A stretch of DNA of 64,000 nt from Selaginella moellendorffii (taxonomy: Eukaryota > Streptophyta > Lycopodiopsida > Selaginellales > Selaginellaceae). A program made the position numbers and the translations under genes. Shown here in pieces: positions 22,356 to 33,555 of this stretch. The notes beneath the pieces were generated by a model. It worked only from the letters and a program-made list of their open reading frames with translations. It searched no databases and was not told the DNA's origin. Position 1 is the first letter of the stretch; each line of letters opens with the position of its first letter. The stretch is from contig NW_003314340.1 of assembly GCF_000143415.4 (NCBI RefSeq), positions 818,470 to 882,469 on the forward strand, given 5' to 3'.

Positions 22356-23795
22356 GGATGGATCCTTGGTCTGATCTATCTACACTTGTCACTACTGCTT
22401 CGAGTGTTTCTATCTATCCGTGCGAGGAGAGGAGAAATTCTCACGCTATTCTTGCAATTGACGTCGCCATTCGAGGGAGGGAGAGCGAGAGAGGAGAAGG
22501 GGGCAGGAAAAATTCAAGCGATGGCAGAGGGGTGTAGGTAATGCCCGATTTGAGGAAGCGATTAGAACATAAATTTAATCAAGTGGAAAACGTACGTAGA
22601 AAATGGCCGTTGCTTTTTATGAATGGATGACGTGTACAACGATGTACAACGTGCAGTCCATGTCACTGCACCTGGTCACCACGCGGAGATTTAGTCTGCA
22701 TCTTCTCCAACTTTTCAATTTCAATTCTTTTCACCTTATCATGCACAATTAAAAAGAAAAGCTTCTTCTTCTTTGTTAGCAGCATCCTGTTCTGTGCAAA
22801 TCTGGAGAGCAAGCAAGTATTAGCAAATATCATGTTTACCTCCACAGCGCTCCATCCCTCTCCTACATAATAAACAGTAGAATTAACCACCACTTATAAA
22901 CAATTGCAAACATCATTGCTAAGATATATAATTCATACCACCCAAAGAGTGCAAACAGTCTATATTTGCCCAAAATATCCTGAATCTGTCATGTGGCTTT
23001 CATAGTCTAAGTTCTTTCAAGAAATGCAGAAGTAACTATAGTAGGGGAGGCTAAGCAAATCGAAGGCTATTGTCTGATTCATTTATGTTGAAAGTTTAGT
23101 AATTAATTTCTTTTGTGATTTTTTAACCTAATGTGATGATTATTGATTTTTTCAATTTTGGGATGGACTCATTCATCAACAGTTTGTGACGATAGTCATG
23201 AATACAAAAGCTTTGTGAGGTTTAAGAATCTTGTATTTGTATGTATTTAATGGTGAAATGTAATTATGTGTTGTCAAAGTGTGGCATAACACCCTAGCAA
23301 TAAAGCACTTTCCACAAGATATTAGAATTGATTTAACAATAATTTTGGTAATCCCATATGCTCAAATATGCTGAAAACTTTATTTGTACCCATGATATAT
23401 GTTAGAAAATTAAAATGTCATGATATGCTTCAAACTAAAATGTTGTGACATACTTTTTTTTGTACTTGTCCAACCTTTTCTTTTTACTCTAAGGCCTTAA
23501 ATTTTTATTTTTATGAATTTCTTTATTGATCTTTCACCTTGAGGATTTCACACTGTTTTTATTGTGGTTATTCTTGTTATGGCCGACTCATTTTTCAAAA
23601 TCTTTTTGAGGATTTGATAATGTTTTTTTATTGTGGTCGATTAATTTAAAATGGCACATTTTCTTGCCAATGTCATAAAACAATTGATAGAGAACAACTA
23701 ACTTAACTTATTTATAAAGAGATCATAAGTATTACAAATCCAATACCAAAGGTAAGCAAAACGCTCTTCCTTGATCACTTGGAAAAGTGATTTTT
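22356..23795. other. AT-rich intergenic region
   Basis: No coding region supported. The sequence is strongly AT-rich from about 22.9 kb, unlike the surrounding genes, and may derive from old transposable-element DNA. Confidence 0.55.
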
Positions 23796-23961
23796 GGATT
23801 TGCTTCATGATCAATGGCCACACTTCAATTTGGTGCTCATCAAGGCACTCTCTTTCCACATCACCACCAGCAATGGCAAGATTGTCATTGCCTACAATGC
23901 CGCATCTGGGAACTGGCAATGGAGAACTTACACTGACAACATCGCCTCACAGTACTACTGA
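23796..23961 (+). pseudogene. Expansin C-terminal fragment
   Basis: One frame reads WPHFNLVLIKALSFHITTSN then GKIVIAYNAASGNWQW and stops at 23959-23961. It follows the end of the expansin C-terminal (pollen-allergen-like) domain, where a SLSFxVTTSDG segment precedes a YNVAPxxWQ segment. The catalytic-like N-terminal domain and the rest of the C-domain are missing, so this is a remnant. Expansins loosen cell walls; this piece cannot do so alone. Confidence 0.55.
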
Positions 23962-24029
23962 TCATGTTCCATGCAATCCTGTCCCTTGCCAGCATCAAGT
24001 GGAAGATCACTAGCACTTTCTGATGCCCA

Positions 24030-24425
24030 GCACGGGCAAATATGGCGAACAATGCGGTCTAGAAGACACGATTGTGCTGGGGCATCAGGTCGAACAAAGA
24101 GTTGGACTCTCATAGCTCTCCGTGCTGCATGCTCGCCGTCAAGACTGCATTCCAGGAGACCAGGTTGCGATCAGGCACGGCATAGAAGATCTCTTTGGCA
24201 TTTACAAGATGCCTCTTAGCGGCAAGTGCTGTAACCACTGTGTTCCACACTAAGAGATCGTGCTCCAGCATGCGATCAAAACAATTTTATGCTTCGGAAA
24301 ATTTCCCGCATTGACAGTACGCAGCTAGCATGGCAGTCCGCGAAACAATGTTCCTCTGCGGCATATCGTTTTTGCTTCTGCAAATTGCCTGAGGTTGGCA
24401 TATGCTGCAAAGATGGCGGTCCACG
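24030..24425 (-). pseudogene. PPR pseudogene, minus-strand half
   Basis: Read leftward from about 24425, decayed PPR motifs follow one another in changing frames: PQLSWTAIFAAYANLRQFAEA, FDRMLEHDLLVWNTVVTALA, and VPDRNLVSWNAVLTASMQHG. Frameshifts and stops interrupt them. The mirror half begins immediately to the right on the plus strand, so this looks like one PPR gene broken by an inversion. Confidence 0.65.
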
Positions 24426-25264
24426 ACAACTGAGGAATCCAAGCGCTTGTTTGATTGCATGCCGCAGCTCGATCACGTGTCCTGGAACGCGGTGCTCGGG
24501 GCCTACGCCCACAATGGCCACTGGGACGAGGCCGTGGCGCTCTTCTCCGCCATGCCCGCTCTGCGAGTACGGTCATCGCAGCATGATCCACCACGCGAGC
24601 GATGCTGAGCACCTATGCCTGTAACGGGAATCTTGATGAGGCTTGGCATATCTTTGACTGGATGCCGGAACGCGATGTTTTTTTCATGGAACTCAATCCT
24701 CTCAGCAAATGCCCAAATCGGGCATCTGGAACATACGAAGTTTCTGTTTGATACAGAATTTTTTTATTAAAGGCCAGATAAAGATCCGATTGCCTGGAAC
24801 GCAATAATTTCCGCCTATGCGCATAAAGCGCTATGGTGCGATCAAGGTTGAAGAGGAGAGACCGGGCGATCGTTGCTTCACCTTGGTTCTTCTCGTGTGT
24901 GGACGCACTGGAAAAGTTTGGGGTGGCTTTCGTTGCTTCGCGGAGATGGTGATCGATTATGGGATCGTTGCAAACAAGCTCCAGTACCGATGTATGATCG
25001 GCCGGGCATCTGAGAGAGGCGAAGGAGCGTATCGCAAGCATGCCATTCGAGGCGGAGGTGATGGACTGGCGATGTTTGCCGGGTGCATCGACGAGCTACA
25101 GCAATTTGGAACATGGTGCTCACGCAGCTAAGGCTCTCTTGGGTGGCCAAAACGAAGATTCAGCCGCCTATGTCCTTGCGAACATGTATGTGATGAAAGA
25201 TGGATCGCCCAGGAAAAGTATGATCTTCTCGAAGAGGAGGAGGAGGTTGGCTGAGAGTTTGTGA
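24426..25264 (+). pseudogene. PPR pseudogene, plus-strand half
   Basis: Plus-strand PPR motifs start at KRLFDCMPQLDHVSWNAVLG near 24437. They continue in other frames with AMLSTYACNGNLDEAWHIFD and KDPIAWNAIISAYAHKALW. They end with a decayed C-terminal region around 24985-25210 (HLREAKERIASMPFEAEV and SAAYVLANMYV equivalents). At least three frame changes are needed to follow it. It stops 8 bp before the intact PPR gene at 25272 and may be its diverged neighbour. Confidence 0.65.
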
Positions 25265-25271
25265 TGACGCG

Positions 25272-26816
25272 ATGGTTGCTCTAGCTCTAAGAACTGAATC
25301 ACCCTGCTGCTCTGGCTCCGACCTCGACAATTCGAGGGCGAGATATCGCTCCAACTTGCTGATTCACAGGTATGGGAAGCTTGGAAACCTGGAGCTTGCG
25401 CGCGAGGCTTTTGAGGCCATCAAGCATCCCAATGTTTTCTCGTGGAACCTTTTCATCGCGGCGTGTATTGACAATGGGAGCTTGCGGGAAGCAAGAGAGG
25501 TGTTTGACAGGATGCCTGCGACGGACAAGGACATTGTGTCCTGGAACACAATGCTGCGTGGGCATTTCCAGCTCGGTAACCTTCGTGAAGCTATGGCGGT
25601 GTTTCAAAAGATGCCGGAGAGGGACGTCGTTTCTTGGACTACTGTCCTTTCTGCAAATGCCCAAGAAGGTCATTTTGAAGTTTCAATTGCCTTGTTTAAC
25701 ATGATGCCCGTACGTAGCGTGGTCAGCTGGAATACTCTTTTGCAAGCGTACACATTGTTCAAAAAGATGGAAGAGGCTCGCGATTTGTTTCTCTGCATGC
25801 CTTACCGAGATGTTTCAACGTGGAACACAATGATATCTGGAAATGCCGTAGCGGGGCATTGTGCTGAGGCTCAAACATGCTTTAAATCCATGCCAGAGAT
25901 GGACGTGGTTTCATTCACGGCAATGATGAAAGCCTTTGGCGAGGCTGGGGACTTGCAAGGAGCGCAAAAAGTATTTGATTCCTCTCCCGCGAAGAACATC
26001 GTGTGCTGGAGCGCCATGGTAACCGCGTATGCCCAGCGTGGGCATCTGGAAGATGCTAAGTGCCTGTTTGACAGGATGCCTGAATGGAACACGGTGGCCT
26101 GCTCGGCCTTGATCTCGGCCTACGGCCAACAGTTCCATCTCGAGGCAGCCACGCAGGTGTTCTTCGAATACATGGCCGAGTGGAGCACGGTTTCCTGCAA
26201 TGCACTCTTGACCGCTTACTCCAAAAGCCGCCACCTCGAGGCAGCCATACAGATGTTCGACGCCATAGCCTACCGTAATGTGGGATCCTGGAACTCGCTG
26301 CTCGCAGCCTACGCCGATAACGGGAGCCTCGAAAACTCAGCAAAGGTATTTGCAATGATCCCCGACCGCGATCCCGTGTCCTGGAGCTCCATGATCACAG
26401 CCTACGCTCGATCCGGGCGCTGTAACGAAGCCACCAAAACCACCCAGCTGATGCAGCTCCAAGGCTTCGCGCTGGACAGCATCGCATTCCTGGGCATCCT
26501 CAACGCTTGCAAGCAACGGGGGCTCTTGCGGGAGGCTTACTCGTACCTGGGGCTCATGGTGGCGGAGCACGGCATGGAAGCGTCGGCGGAGCACTATGGA
26601 GCGGTCATCGACGCCCTGGCCGGATCGGGGCTCTTGGGCTGCGCCGAGGAGCTCGCCGCCAGCCTGCCGCTGGGATTGGACGCCGCCGGGTGCGCGTCAC
26701 TGCTGGGAGCTTGCCGGATCCACTGGGACGTGAGCCTTGGAAGGCGGGTTGCGCAAAGGATGAGCTCCAGCAGCCCCGCGCTCTACGTAACACTCTCCAA
26801 TGCATATAGCAGCTGA
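25272..26816 (+). CDS. Pentatricopeptide repeat protein, no E+/DYW domain
   Basis: Intronless, 514 residues, almost wholly PPR motifs of about 31-35 residues in S/P-like style. Examples are NLLIHRYGKLGNLELAREAF, DIVSWNTMLRGHFQLGNLRE, and DVSTWNTMISGNAVAGHCAE. About 12 motifs precede a C-terminal L/E-like region (HYGAVIDALAGSGLLGCAEE, ALYVTLSNAYSS) where the protein ends. No DYW deaminase follows, so if it edits RNA it would need a partner in trans. The family acts on mitochondrial or plastid RNA. The N-terminus before the first motif is short (about 28 residues) and only weakly resembles a targeting peptide. The start at 25272 is the first in-frame ATG. Confidence 0.88.
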   Translation: MVALALRTESPCCSGSDLDNSRARYRSNLLIHRYGKLGNLELAREAFEAIKHPNVFSWNLFIAACIDNGSLREAREVFDRMPATDKDIVSWNTMLRGHFQLGNLREAMAVFQKMPERDVVSWTTVLSANAQEGHFEVSIALFNMMPVRSVVSWNTLLQAYTLFKKMEEARDLFLCMPYRDVSTWNTMISGNAVAGHCAEAQTCFKSMPEMDVVSFTAMMKAFGEAGDLQGAQKVFDSSPAKNIVCWSAMVTAYAQRGHLEDAKCLFDRMPEWNTVACSALISAYGQQFHLEAATQVFFEYMAEWSTVSCNALLTAYSKSRHLEAAIQMFDAIAYRNVGSWNSLLAAYADNGSLENSAKVFAMIPDRDPVSWSSMITAYARSGRCNEATKTTQLMQLQGFALDSIAFLGILNACKQRGLLREAYSYLGLMVAEHGMEASAEHYGAVIDALAGSGLLGCAEELAASLPLGLDAAGCASLLGACRIHWDVSLGRRVAQRMSSSSPALYVTLSNAYSS

Positions 26817-27153
26817 AAATCTCCGCCTGTCAAAAGACTTGAGCGAGAGGGATCTCTGAGCGAGAACTTGAGGCTGTTGCTGCTACTGTTGGTGGTGATA
26901 GTGGTGGAGTGAGAGTGAGAGTTTGCTTCTTCTTGAGCGCCTCCGCCGCCAAAATAAAAACAAAAAAAAAAAAAAAAAAAGGTGGATGTCGTCACTTGCT
27001 TCGTCAAACAAATGCCGAAACACATAAAGGATTGACTTAGTCGCTGAGGGTGAGGAGCACCAACTGTTTAGCCGGCAATTCTTAGCTCGAGCATCTCTTC
27101 TCTATCGTTTTGCCCTATAAATTTCTATTCTCATAGTCGGCGGCGGGCCGACT
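26817..27153. other. Intergenic with poly-A tract, upstream of the ILR1-like gene
   Basis: Contains a 19-bp A tract at 26962-26980 and the ILR1-like promoter. No gene. Confidence 0.6.
27116..27122 (+). promoter_or_regulatory. TATA box of the ILR1-like gene
   Basis: TATAAAT lies 38 bp before the ATG at 27154, implying a very short leader if used. Confidence 0.5.
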
Positions 27154-28788
27154 ATGTGGTTTCACTCGCTACTCTCCCTTTTGCTGCTAGTCCCACTGCG
27201 ATCCATCCGCGCGCACCAAGAATGCCCCTCCTCCTCTGCTGGCGATGCCGCGATCGCAAACTCCACGCTCTCTAGCATCGGCGATGGCGAGGACATTCGA
27301 GAATGGCTGGTTGGAATCCGGCGGCGCATCCACCAGCGCCCAGAGCTGGGCTTCCAAGAGTTTGAGACGAGCGCGCTCATCCGGGCGGAGCTAGACGCGC
27401 TGGGCGTGCCGTACGAGTGGCCGGTGGCGGGCACGGGTGTGGTGGCCACCATCGGTACGGGTGGGCCGCCCATCGTGGCCCTGCGAGCCGACATGGACGC
27501 CCTCCCTCTCCAGGTAATAAAGCAAATCTTACTTCTCCCGCCTTGGTAAAACTCACGGTAAAAATCTCTCTTTGCGAAGGAGCTGGGCAATCCCGAGTAC
27601 AAGAGCCAGGTGGCCGGTAAAATGCACGCCTGTGGCCACGACGCCCACGTGGCGATGCTGCTGGGTGCCGCGCGACTCCTCTCCCGCCCCGCCGCGGTAC
27701 CGCGCGGTACAGTCCGGCTGCTCTTTCAGCCCGCCGAGGAGGGCCTCTACGGCGCCCTGGCCATGGTTGAGGGTGGCGCGCTGGGTGACGCCCAGGCCAT
27801 CTTTGGCATCCACGTCACCTCCGAGAGGCCGGTGGGTACCGCCAGCAGCCGCACGGGACCCCTCCTCGCGGGCGCCGGGTTTTTCACCGCTACCATCACC
27901 GGACGTGGAGGCCACGCCGCCTTGCCGCACAAGACGATAGATCCCATTCTCGCAGCATCGATGGTGGTGGCTAGTCTTCAGCAGCTCGTCTCCCGCGAAT
28001 CCAATCCTCTCGAGAGCGAGGTAAACTCTTCACATTTCAATGGTATGACTGTACCGCGCGGTACCGCGTGCTGCACAGGTCGTGTCCGTGACGTCCATCC
28101 AGACCCCCGACTCTTTCAACGTCATTCCTTCCACGGTGACGCTCAAAGGGACTTTCCGGGGCTACAAGAAAGAAGGCCTCAGGCGACTGAAAACCAGAAT
28201 CGAACAGGTTGGTTTCTCGTCCCAGCTTTGCTTGATCTTCCATCTCGATCTTCTCCGCAGCAGATCTTCTCGTCCCAAGTTTGCTTGATCTTCCATCTCC
28301 ATCTTCTCGCAACTTTGCTTGATCTTCCATCTAGATCTTCTCGTCCCAAGTTTGCTTGATCTTCCATCTCGATCTTCTCAACTTTGCTTGATCTTCCATC
28401 GATCTTCTCGGCTTCGCAGGTGATCACCAGCCAAGCTTCCGTGCATCAGTGCTCGGCCAGCATAGATATCAGTAACTTGCAACCCGCCACCTCCAACGAT
28501 CCGGAGCTCTACCACTTCTTCCAGGGAGTCGCGAAGGATCTCCTGGGAGAAGACAAAGTGACCGAGATGGAGCCTACCATGGGAGCCGAGGACTTTGCTT
28601 TCTACTCGGATCACGTCCCAACCATGTTCTTCTTCCTGGGAAGTGGAAACGACGCCAAAGGATTCGACAACCGGCCACACTCCCCATACTTCGACTTGGA
28701 CGAGGATGTTCTACCGATTGGAGCGGCCATGCACGCGGCGCTCGCGACAAACTACATTGAAAAGACAGCCACAGTTAGTGACATCTAA
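27154..28788 (+). CDS. IAA-amino acid hydrolase, ILR1-like (M20 family)
   Basis: Peptidase M20 amidohydrolase that releases free auxin from amino-acid conjugates, in the ER lumen in characterised relatives. Four exons: 27154-27513, 27580-28020, 28079-28207 and 28420-28788, for 432 residues. An N-terminal hydrophobic segment ([14 protein letters not shown]) is a signal peptide. Metal and active-site motifs are all present: [43 protein letters not shown], and the C-terminal [13 protein letters not shown] with [19 protein letters not shown]. No KDEL/HDEL-type retention signal is seen; the protein ends ATVSDI. Intron 3 is a minisatellite, and a 14-bp palindrome occurs in exon 2 and intron 2. Substrate preference cannot be told from sequence. 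Confidence 0.93.
28216..28412. repeat. Minisatellite filling intron 3 of the ILR1-like gene
   Basis: At least five imperfect copies of a unit around gcttgatcttccatct plus gatcttctc, period about 28-45 bp. Polypyrimidine followed by acceptor-like cgcag recurs at the array's end and once inside it (about 28256). Confidence 0.8.
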
Positions 28789-28969
28789 GTTAAATTCAAG
28801 CGTCGAAACCTCTACAAGAGCCAGCCTTGTCTGGTAAAGAAAAACTATTCACAGAAACTTATATTCAAGTCAGTAACAACCCAAAATCTCCTCCAGCAAC
28901 AAAGGAAGTTACCTCGAGCACCAAAGCAGTAGCATAGCTAGATAGATCTACACGAAGGAATCGATGCTT

Positions 28970-31900
28970 TTATAGGTAGACGTGCCGAACGTCACCCGCG
29001 CCAAATCCTACTCCGCAACCCGGGCATTTCCTATGCCTTATTTCCAGATTCCTCTGAATACACGGGTTGCAGAATAGATGGAGGCACTTCGTAATCGCCA
29101 CCTGAAACACGGAAAAGAGGCCCTTGAGCAACACAAACAATCGATGAAGGTGAATGTACACGTACCTCTTTCTGTCGGTCGTGGCAAACGCTACACTTTA
29201 GTAGCGTCCTGTATTTGTTTACTTCTTCCTGCAGCTTCTCCACCAGTGCGTTCTCTTGAGCTGTGGTATGCTTGGTTTTCAGTACGGTCAGTTCATTCTC
29301 AAGTCGCTTCTTCTCAAACCTGCAGCAAGCGAATTCAATACAAAAGCCAGTAAATATAGACAGGGTACCTTTCGTTCTCCAGTACTACCAGGACATCGTT
29401 CGTCTTTTCTCCACGTTCTCGGAGCTCTTTGTCAGAAACTTCCAAAGCGGATCTTAACGATTGGACCTCCCTCTCTGCCTCCGCCAATTTGCGCCGAGCG
29501 ACCTCCACAGCCGAATTACTGTGCCGAGTCTCATCAGCTGCCTTGGTAAGCTGGTCCAGTTGTAGACGAACCTACACAAGAAATAGAATGTTAATGTAAC
29601 GAAAATGACGATAACAATTGAGAAAAACCTGCTCTTCGAAACGAGCAGCCCTTTGCTTTTGCAAGTCGGCTGCAGACGTTGCAAGCTGCATCTTCCCAGA
29701 TATCGACTGTTTCTCAGCAACAAGAGAGGTCTGCAACTGTTTCGCTTTCAAGCTTTCCGCCACAAGCTGTAAGCGGAAAATTAGTCTCATTTCTAGCTAA
29801 CGTGAATCTAACAAACCTTTGTATTGTAATCATCCCTTTCGGATATCTGCTGCAAAAGCCTTTGGTTTTGAGTTTGCATGTCTTCATATGCTTGCCCGAT
29901 AGTCTGTTTAAAAAGAAAACTACAGACATAAATGTAAGAAAACTAAAAATCTTACCTCGATTTCAGATATGTAAGCATCTCCTTCTTCACTTTTTGCCTT
30001 AATAGTTTCTAGCAGCTCCATCTTATCTCTGAAAAACAGTGTAAGAATGTCTAAAAGTTAAAAAGTGCCACAATGAACCTGTCAGAAACATCCAAGCGTT
30101 CACGAAGTTCAGCAATTTCTGCTTCAGCTGCCGCAAGTCTTTGCTGGCAGGCGGCCTCCGCCTCATTCGCTGTCTTTACGCGAAGTTCAAGGCTGTGTTC
30201 ATCCAAGGCCTCCTGTAAACGTTGTATTTGGGCTCGAGCTCTACATTCTGATTGCTGTATTTCTAGAATATCCCTGCAGAGAAAGCACCAGATTAACAAG
30301 CTTTTGAAGAAAGAGAGTTGAAGGGCAACAGCACACCTGCTTTCTATTGACTCCTTTTCATACATATCTAGTATAAGCTTCAACTCCTGCTCGCTTTCTT
30401 TGAGAACGCGAATCTGTAATCGACCAATACCTTAAGAATCTGACGAAAGATAGCAGAACTGACCTCTTCTTTGAACACGTCTGCCTCAATAGCCTGATCT
30501 GCTAGCTTCTTCGAAAGATTTTTAAACTCGAATTTCTGTCAAAACGTTTATATATAAAGGATTCTTGTAATCATAGAGAATAGTACCTTTCTTTCAAGAA
30601 CCGCTGCCATAGAATGGGAGTCTGCTCGAAGACTGCACACTTCATGGGCAGCATCTTTGTATTTGTTAAGCTGCAGTTGCATCATCCCCATCTCCTTGTG
30701 AAGTGTACTTATCATTAGCTTGAGCTCCGCAACAGTGTCCTTTCTTCCTGAGGTTATAAAAAAGAATAAGCGATCACAGGAAGGTCCCAAAACTCATACC
30801 AGAAAGCTGATTTAATTCTTCGACTCTTAGCTGTAAATCATCTCTATCGGCCATACATTGTTGTAACTTCGCCTCCAAAGCTGTGATCCTCGATTCCGCA
30901 ACAGCTACGTCCCTCCGGGCAGCTTCTCCAGCTTCAGCTTTCAGGCTCACTTCTTTCTCGTGTCGTAATGCACTATCACGCTCAGCCTACAGCAGAGTTC
31001 TGGCACTTCAACACACTGGAAAATGGATGCCAGTCGGAATGACTTCTTATGTAGCTAGAAAAACGAGTTCTCACCTGAAACCGTTCCGCATTTGCTTGGC
31101 ATCGGTCGAGTTCCGCCTTGAAGAACTTCAACTGATCTTGCAGTAGGAGGTAGGGCCTCGACGATATAACCCGTTGCTCGTCAATATGAGAATCCTGTGG
31201 GTGTGAATTCAGTGCCACTGAATATAGCATAACAAAGTAATGCGGAAACCTGTAATCGGCGTAGTTGCTCTGCCAGATTGAGATTCTTTTGATGTGCCTC
31301 TTGAAGATCAACGAGCCGGCACTCCGATAAAGCCTGAAATCAAAGCAGTAAGAAACTGAGAACCAACACGTTGGACATACCTTAGTTCTTTCTAAAAGTT
31401 CTTCAAGATCTCTAATATCTTTCGACGTCTTATACACTCCACCCTTTTCTCCTGGTTCTTTTGTCACGGCACCAGGTGTTGGCGGCCCTGGTGGCAAATC
31501 TTTCTGATTCCTTAAAGCAGCAGCGAGCTTTCGCCTACTCGTGTCCAGTTCTGCTAGCGTATCTTCGAGCTCACCTGAAAGATGCCGACCCTCAGCGTAG
31601 CACTAAAACATATAAAAACTAGCTTACCAGTTAATCTTCCTATTTCAGCTCGATCCTTCAAGCGGGAATCCTCCATAGCCGTCATTGCAGAGCTAATTTC
31701 TTTATGCTTGAGATGGAGTGCTTCCATCGCTGTTCTCAAACTTTGAGTTTCAACCAGCAAATCATCATGAGCCTTTTGAAGGGCCTTTCCAGCAACTGAA
31801 CAATGAAAGCATAAAAAACTGGACAAACACCACTTGAGATACATACCATCAGAAGATAGTTGATTCTTTAACATGGAGGTGAGCTCGTCATGCTTAGCGC

Positions 31901-32616
31901 GTTGGGATTGAATAACCTGCACTATGTAGCTCATCGTTTTCACAGTGGAGGCCCTTCTGCTGTTTAAAGCCGCATCGAGGGTGTCACCTTCCGTAGATGC
32001 TGAGGAGCGAACTAAGCGCTGTAAAAAAGTTTCCTCCGGAATTACGGACGATGTATCCGGCTTATCTGCAACTGAACGGCATTTGTCAGCCTATCCATGT
32101 AACTGGAATATTTCTTACCACTTGACACTGGCGGCGCTACCTCCAGCACCGGTACCTCGGTAGTACCATCAGGATGAGCATTTACGGCTAGTAGCTCCAA
32201 GTCATCCACTAGCTATAGAAAAGAACGAGTCAGACATAGAAACCAAACAAACAACAATGAAAGATAAAAGGGACTGCTTACCTCCTTCCAGCACCTATTC
32301 ACCGAAATAAGCGTCTCATCAAAAGAAGTTTGCTTTGATTTAAGCTGGTTGAACTTATCCTCCAGAGCGTGTATCTCACTTCTTTGAGCGTCAAGCTTCT
32401 GAGCGAGTTGCTGGTTTTGGTACTGAAGCATTCCCGGGTCCGCCTATACATGCACAAAGAAGCATTAGAAAAGAAGAAAGACCAACAATAAGAAGACCAA
32501 ACCTTTCTCTCCTCTAAAACTGGAGCCATGGGCTGCTGCTTCTTTGGCGGTGGCGAGAGAGACGTGTGATTGTTGGAATGCCTTCGCTTGCGCTCCGACT
32601 CCTCAGTGCTACCCAT
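28970..32616 (-). CDS. E3 ubiquitin ligase HUB/BRE1-like (histone H2B monoubiquitination)
   Basis: Nuclear RING ligase that monoubiquitinates H2B during transcription elongation. Nineteen exons: 32616-32503, 32443-32282, 32212-32119, 32065-31847, 31795-31628, 31574-31381, 31333-31250, 31194-31075, 30986-30800, 30747-30587, 30535-30464, 30413-30337, 30273-30079, 30028-29956, 29903-29817, 29766-29629, 29571-29369, 29319-29166 and 29101-28970. They give about 877 residues, matching Arabidopsis HUB1 in length. Nearly the whole protein is coiled coil (for example LEALHLKHKEISSAM-like heptads). The C-terminal C3HC4 RING reads CSVCHDRQKEVAITKCLHLF then CNPCIQRN and CPGC, ending DVRHVYL. The start MGSTEESERKRRH matches plant homologues. 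An in-frame ATG at 32784 could add 56 residues. Confidence 0.95.
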
Positions 32617-33555
32617 TCGGCTCCCACTACCCCTACTGGTACCTGCGTTGCTCGGACTGGCGGCGCTACTCCTCCAAGCAGCCTCATCAATCGCCAGTGG
32701 CGACTTGGCCACCGACGACCGAAGCGCTTCCACAGACGGCTCCAGGGCGGCGAAAGCGAGACAAGATTTCGACAGTCTCCTCAAGCGCCATACCCTACCT
32801 CAAGCCCTAGCTATGGCGCCGCAGCGCCATGCCGCCGGCGACTACTCCGGGCAAAGCGCCATTCCCGTGCTGGAGCGCTACCCTAGGGTCGGAATGGCTA
32901 TGGCGCCGCCGCCGCCCAACCAATACAGATGGAAAATGAATGAAGGAAAGAATTCCAATCCCCTCTAAGTCTCTGCTTGCATGAATTGCCCGCCCGTCAC
33001 GCGCCGTTGATCTGCGGGCATCCAACACTCACAAACGCGCCACGACAAATGTGAAGGACTTTGAAGGGCGTTACCGGCAATGCTTCTATTTCCATTCCAG
33101 AATGAACTATGCCCTCCATCGCCGGAGAGATTTTTCTGGCAGCCACGTGGCACAACCCTCGCGGTCCAAATTAGGTTACGCGTTTCCCAGATTGCAGCCG
33201 CTAGCTCCAACGGTCCCGATTCGCGGGAGCCATCGTTTATATGGACCATCGGGGATTAGGGTTCTTCGTGGTCTGTGATGATCTCTCTTGTGGCGAGTTG
33301 CGAGTAGAGACGATGCCTTGCCTCGCGCAAGGGAACCCATTCATCTCCTCGCATCTCTGTGAATCGCCCATCCTCTATTTCTGAGACCCTAAAATCTCCT
33401 TTGTGGAATTCGATTTTTTTTCTCACGGACAGATGATGAATCCATGTAAGGTCTCGTTCGTCTGAGTGAAAAGCTCTCGCGCTTTTCCTGACGACAACGA
33501 TTTATATCACCACCCATAGACTGATGTCCGCGTTTTTTCGATCTAGATTTCGCTC
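32617..33555. other. Intergenic between HUB and Tha4
   Basis: HUB upstream region and Tha4 3' flank. The frame of HUB stays open upstream to 32784. No separate gene supported. Confidence 0.55.

Noticed and set aside
21609-22541. 310-codon plus-strand open frame
   Set aside because: It is antisense to the PAN-like gene, has GC-skewed low-complexity composition and no domain; the minus-strand frame has a signal peptide, a Cys pattern and a C-terminal anchor.
28216-28412. Regular repeats resembling a CRISPR array
   Set aside because: Units are imperfect, have no unique spacers and lie in a plant intron; this is a minisatellite.
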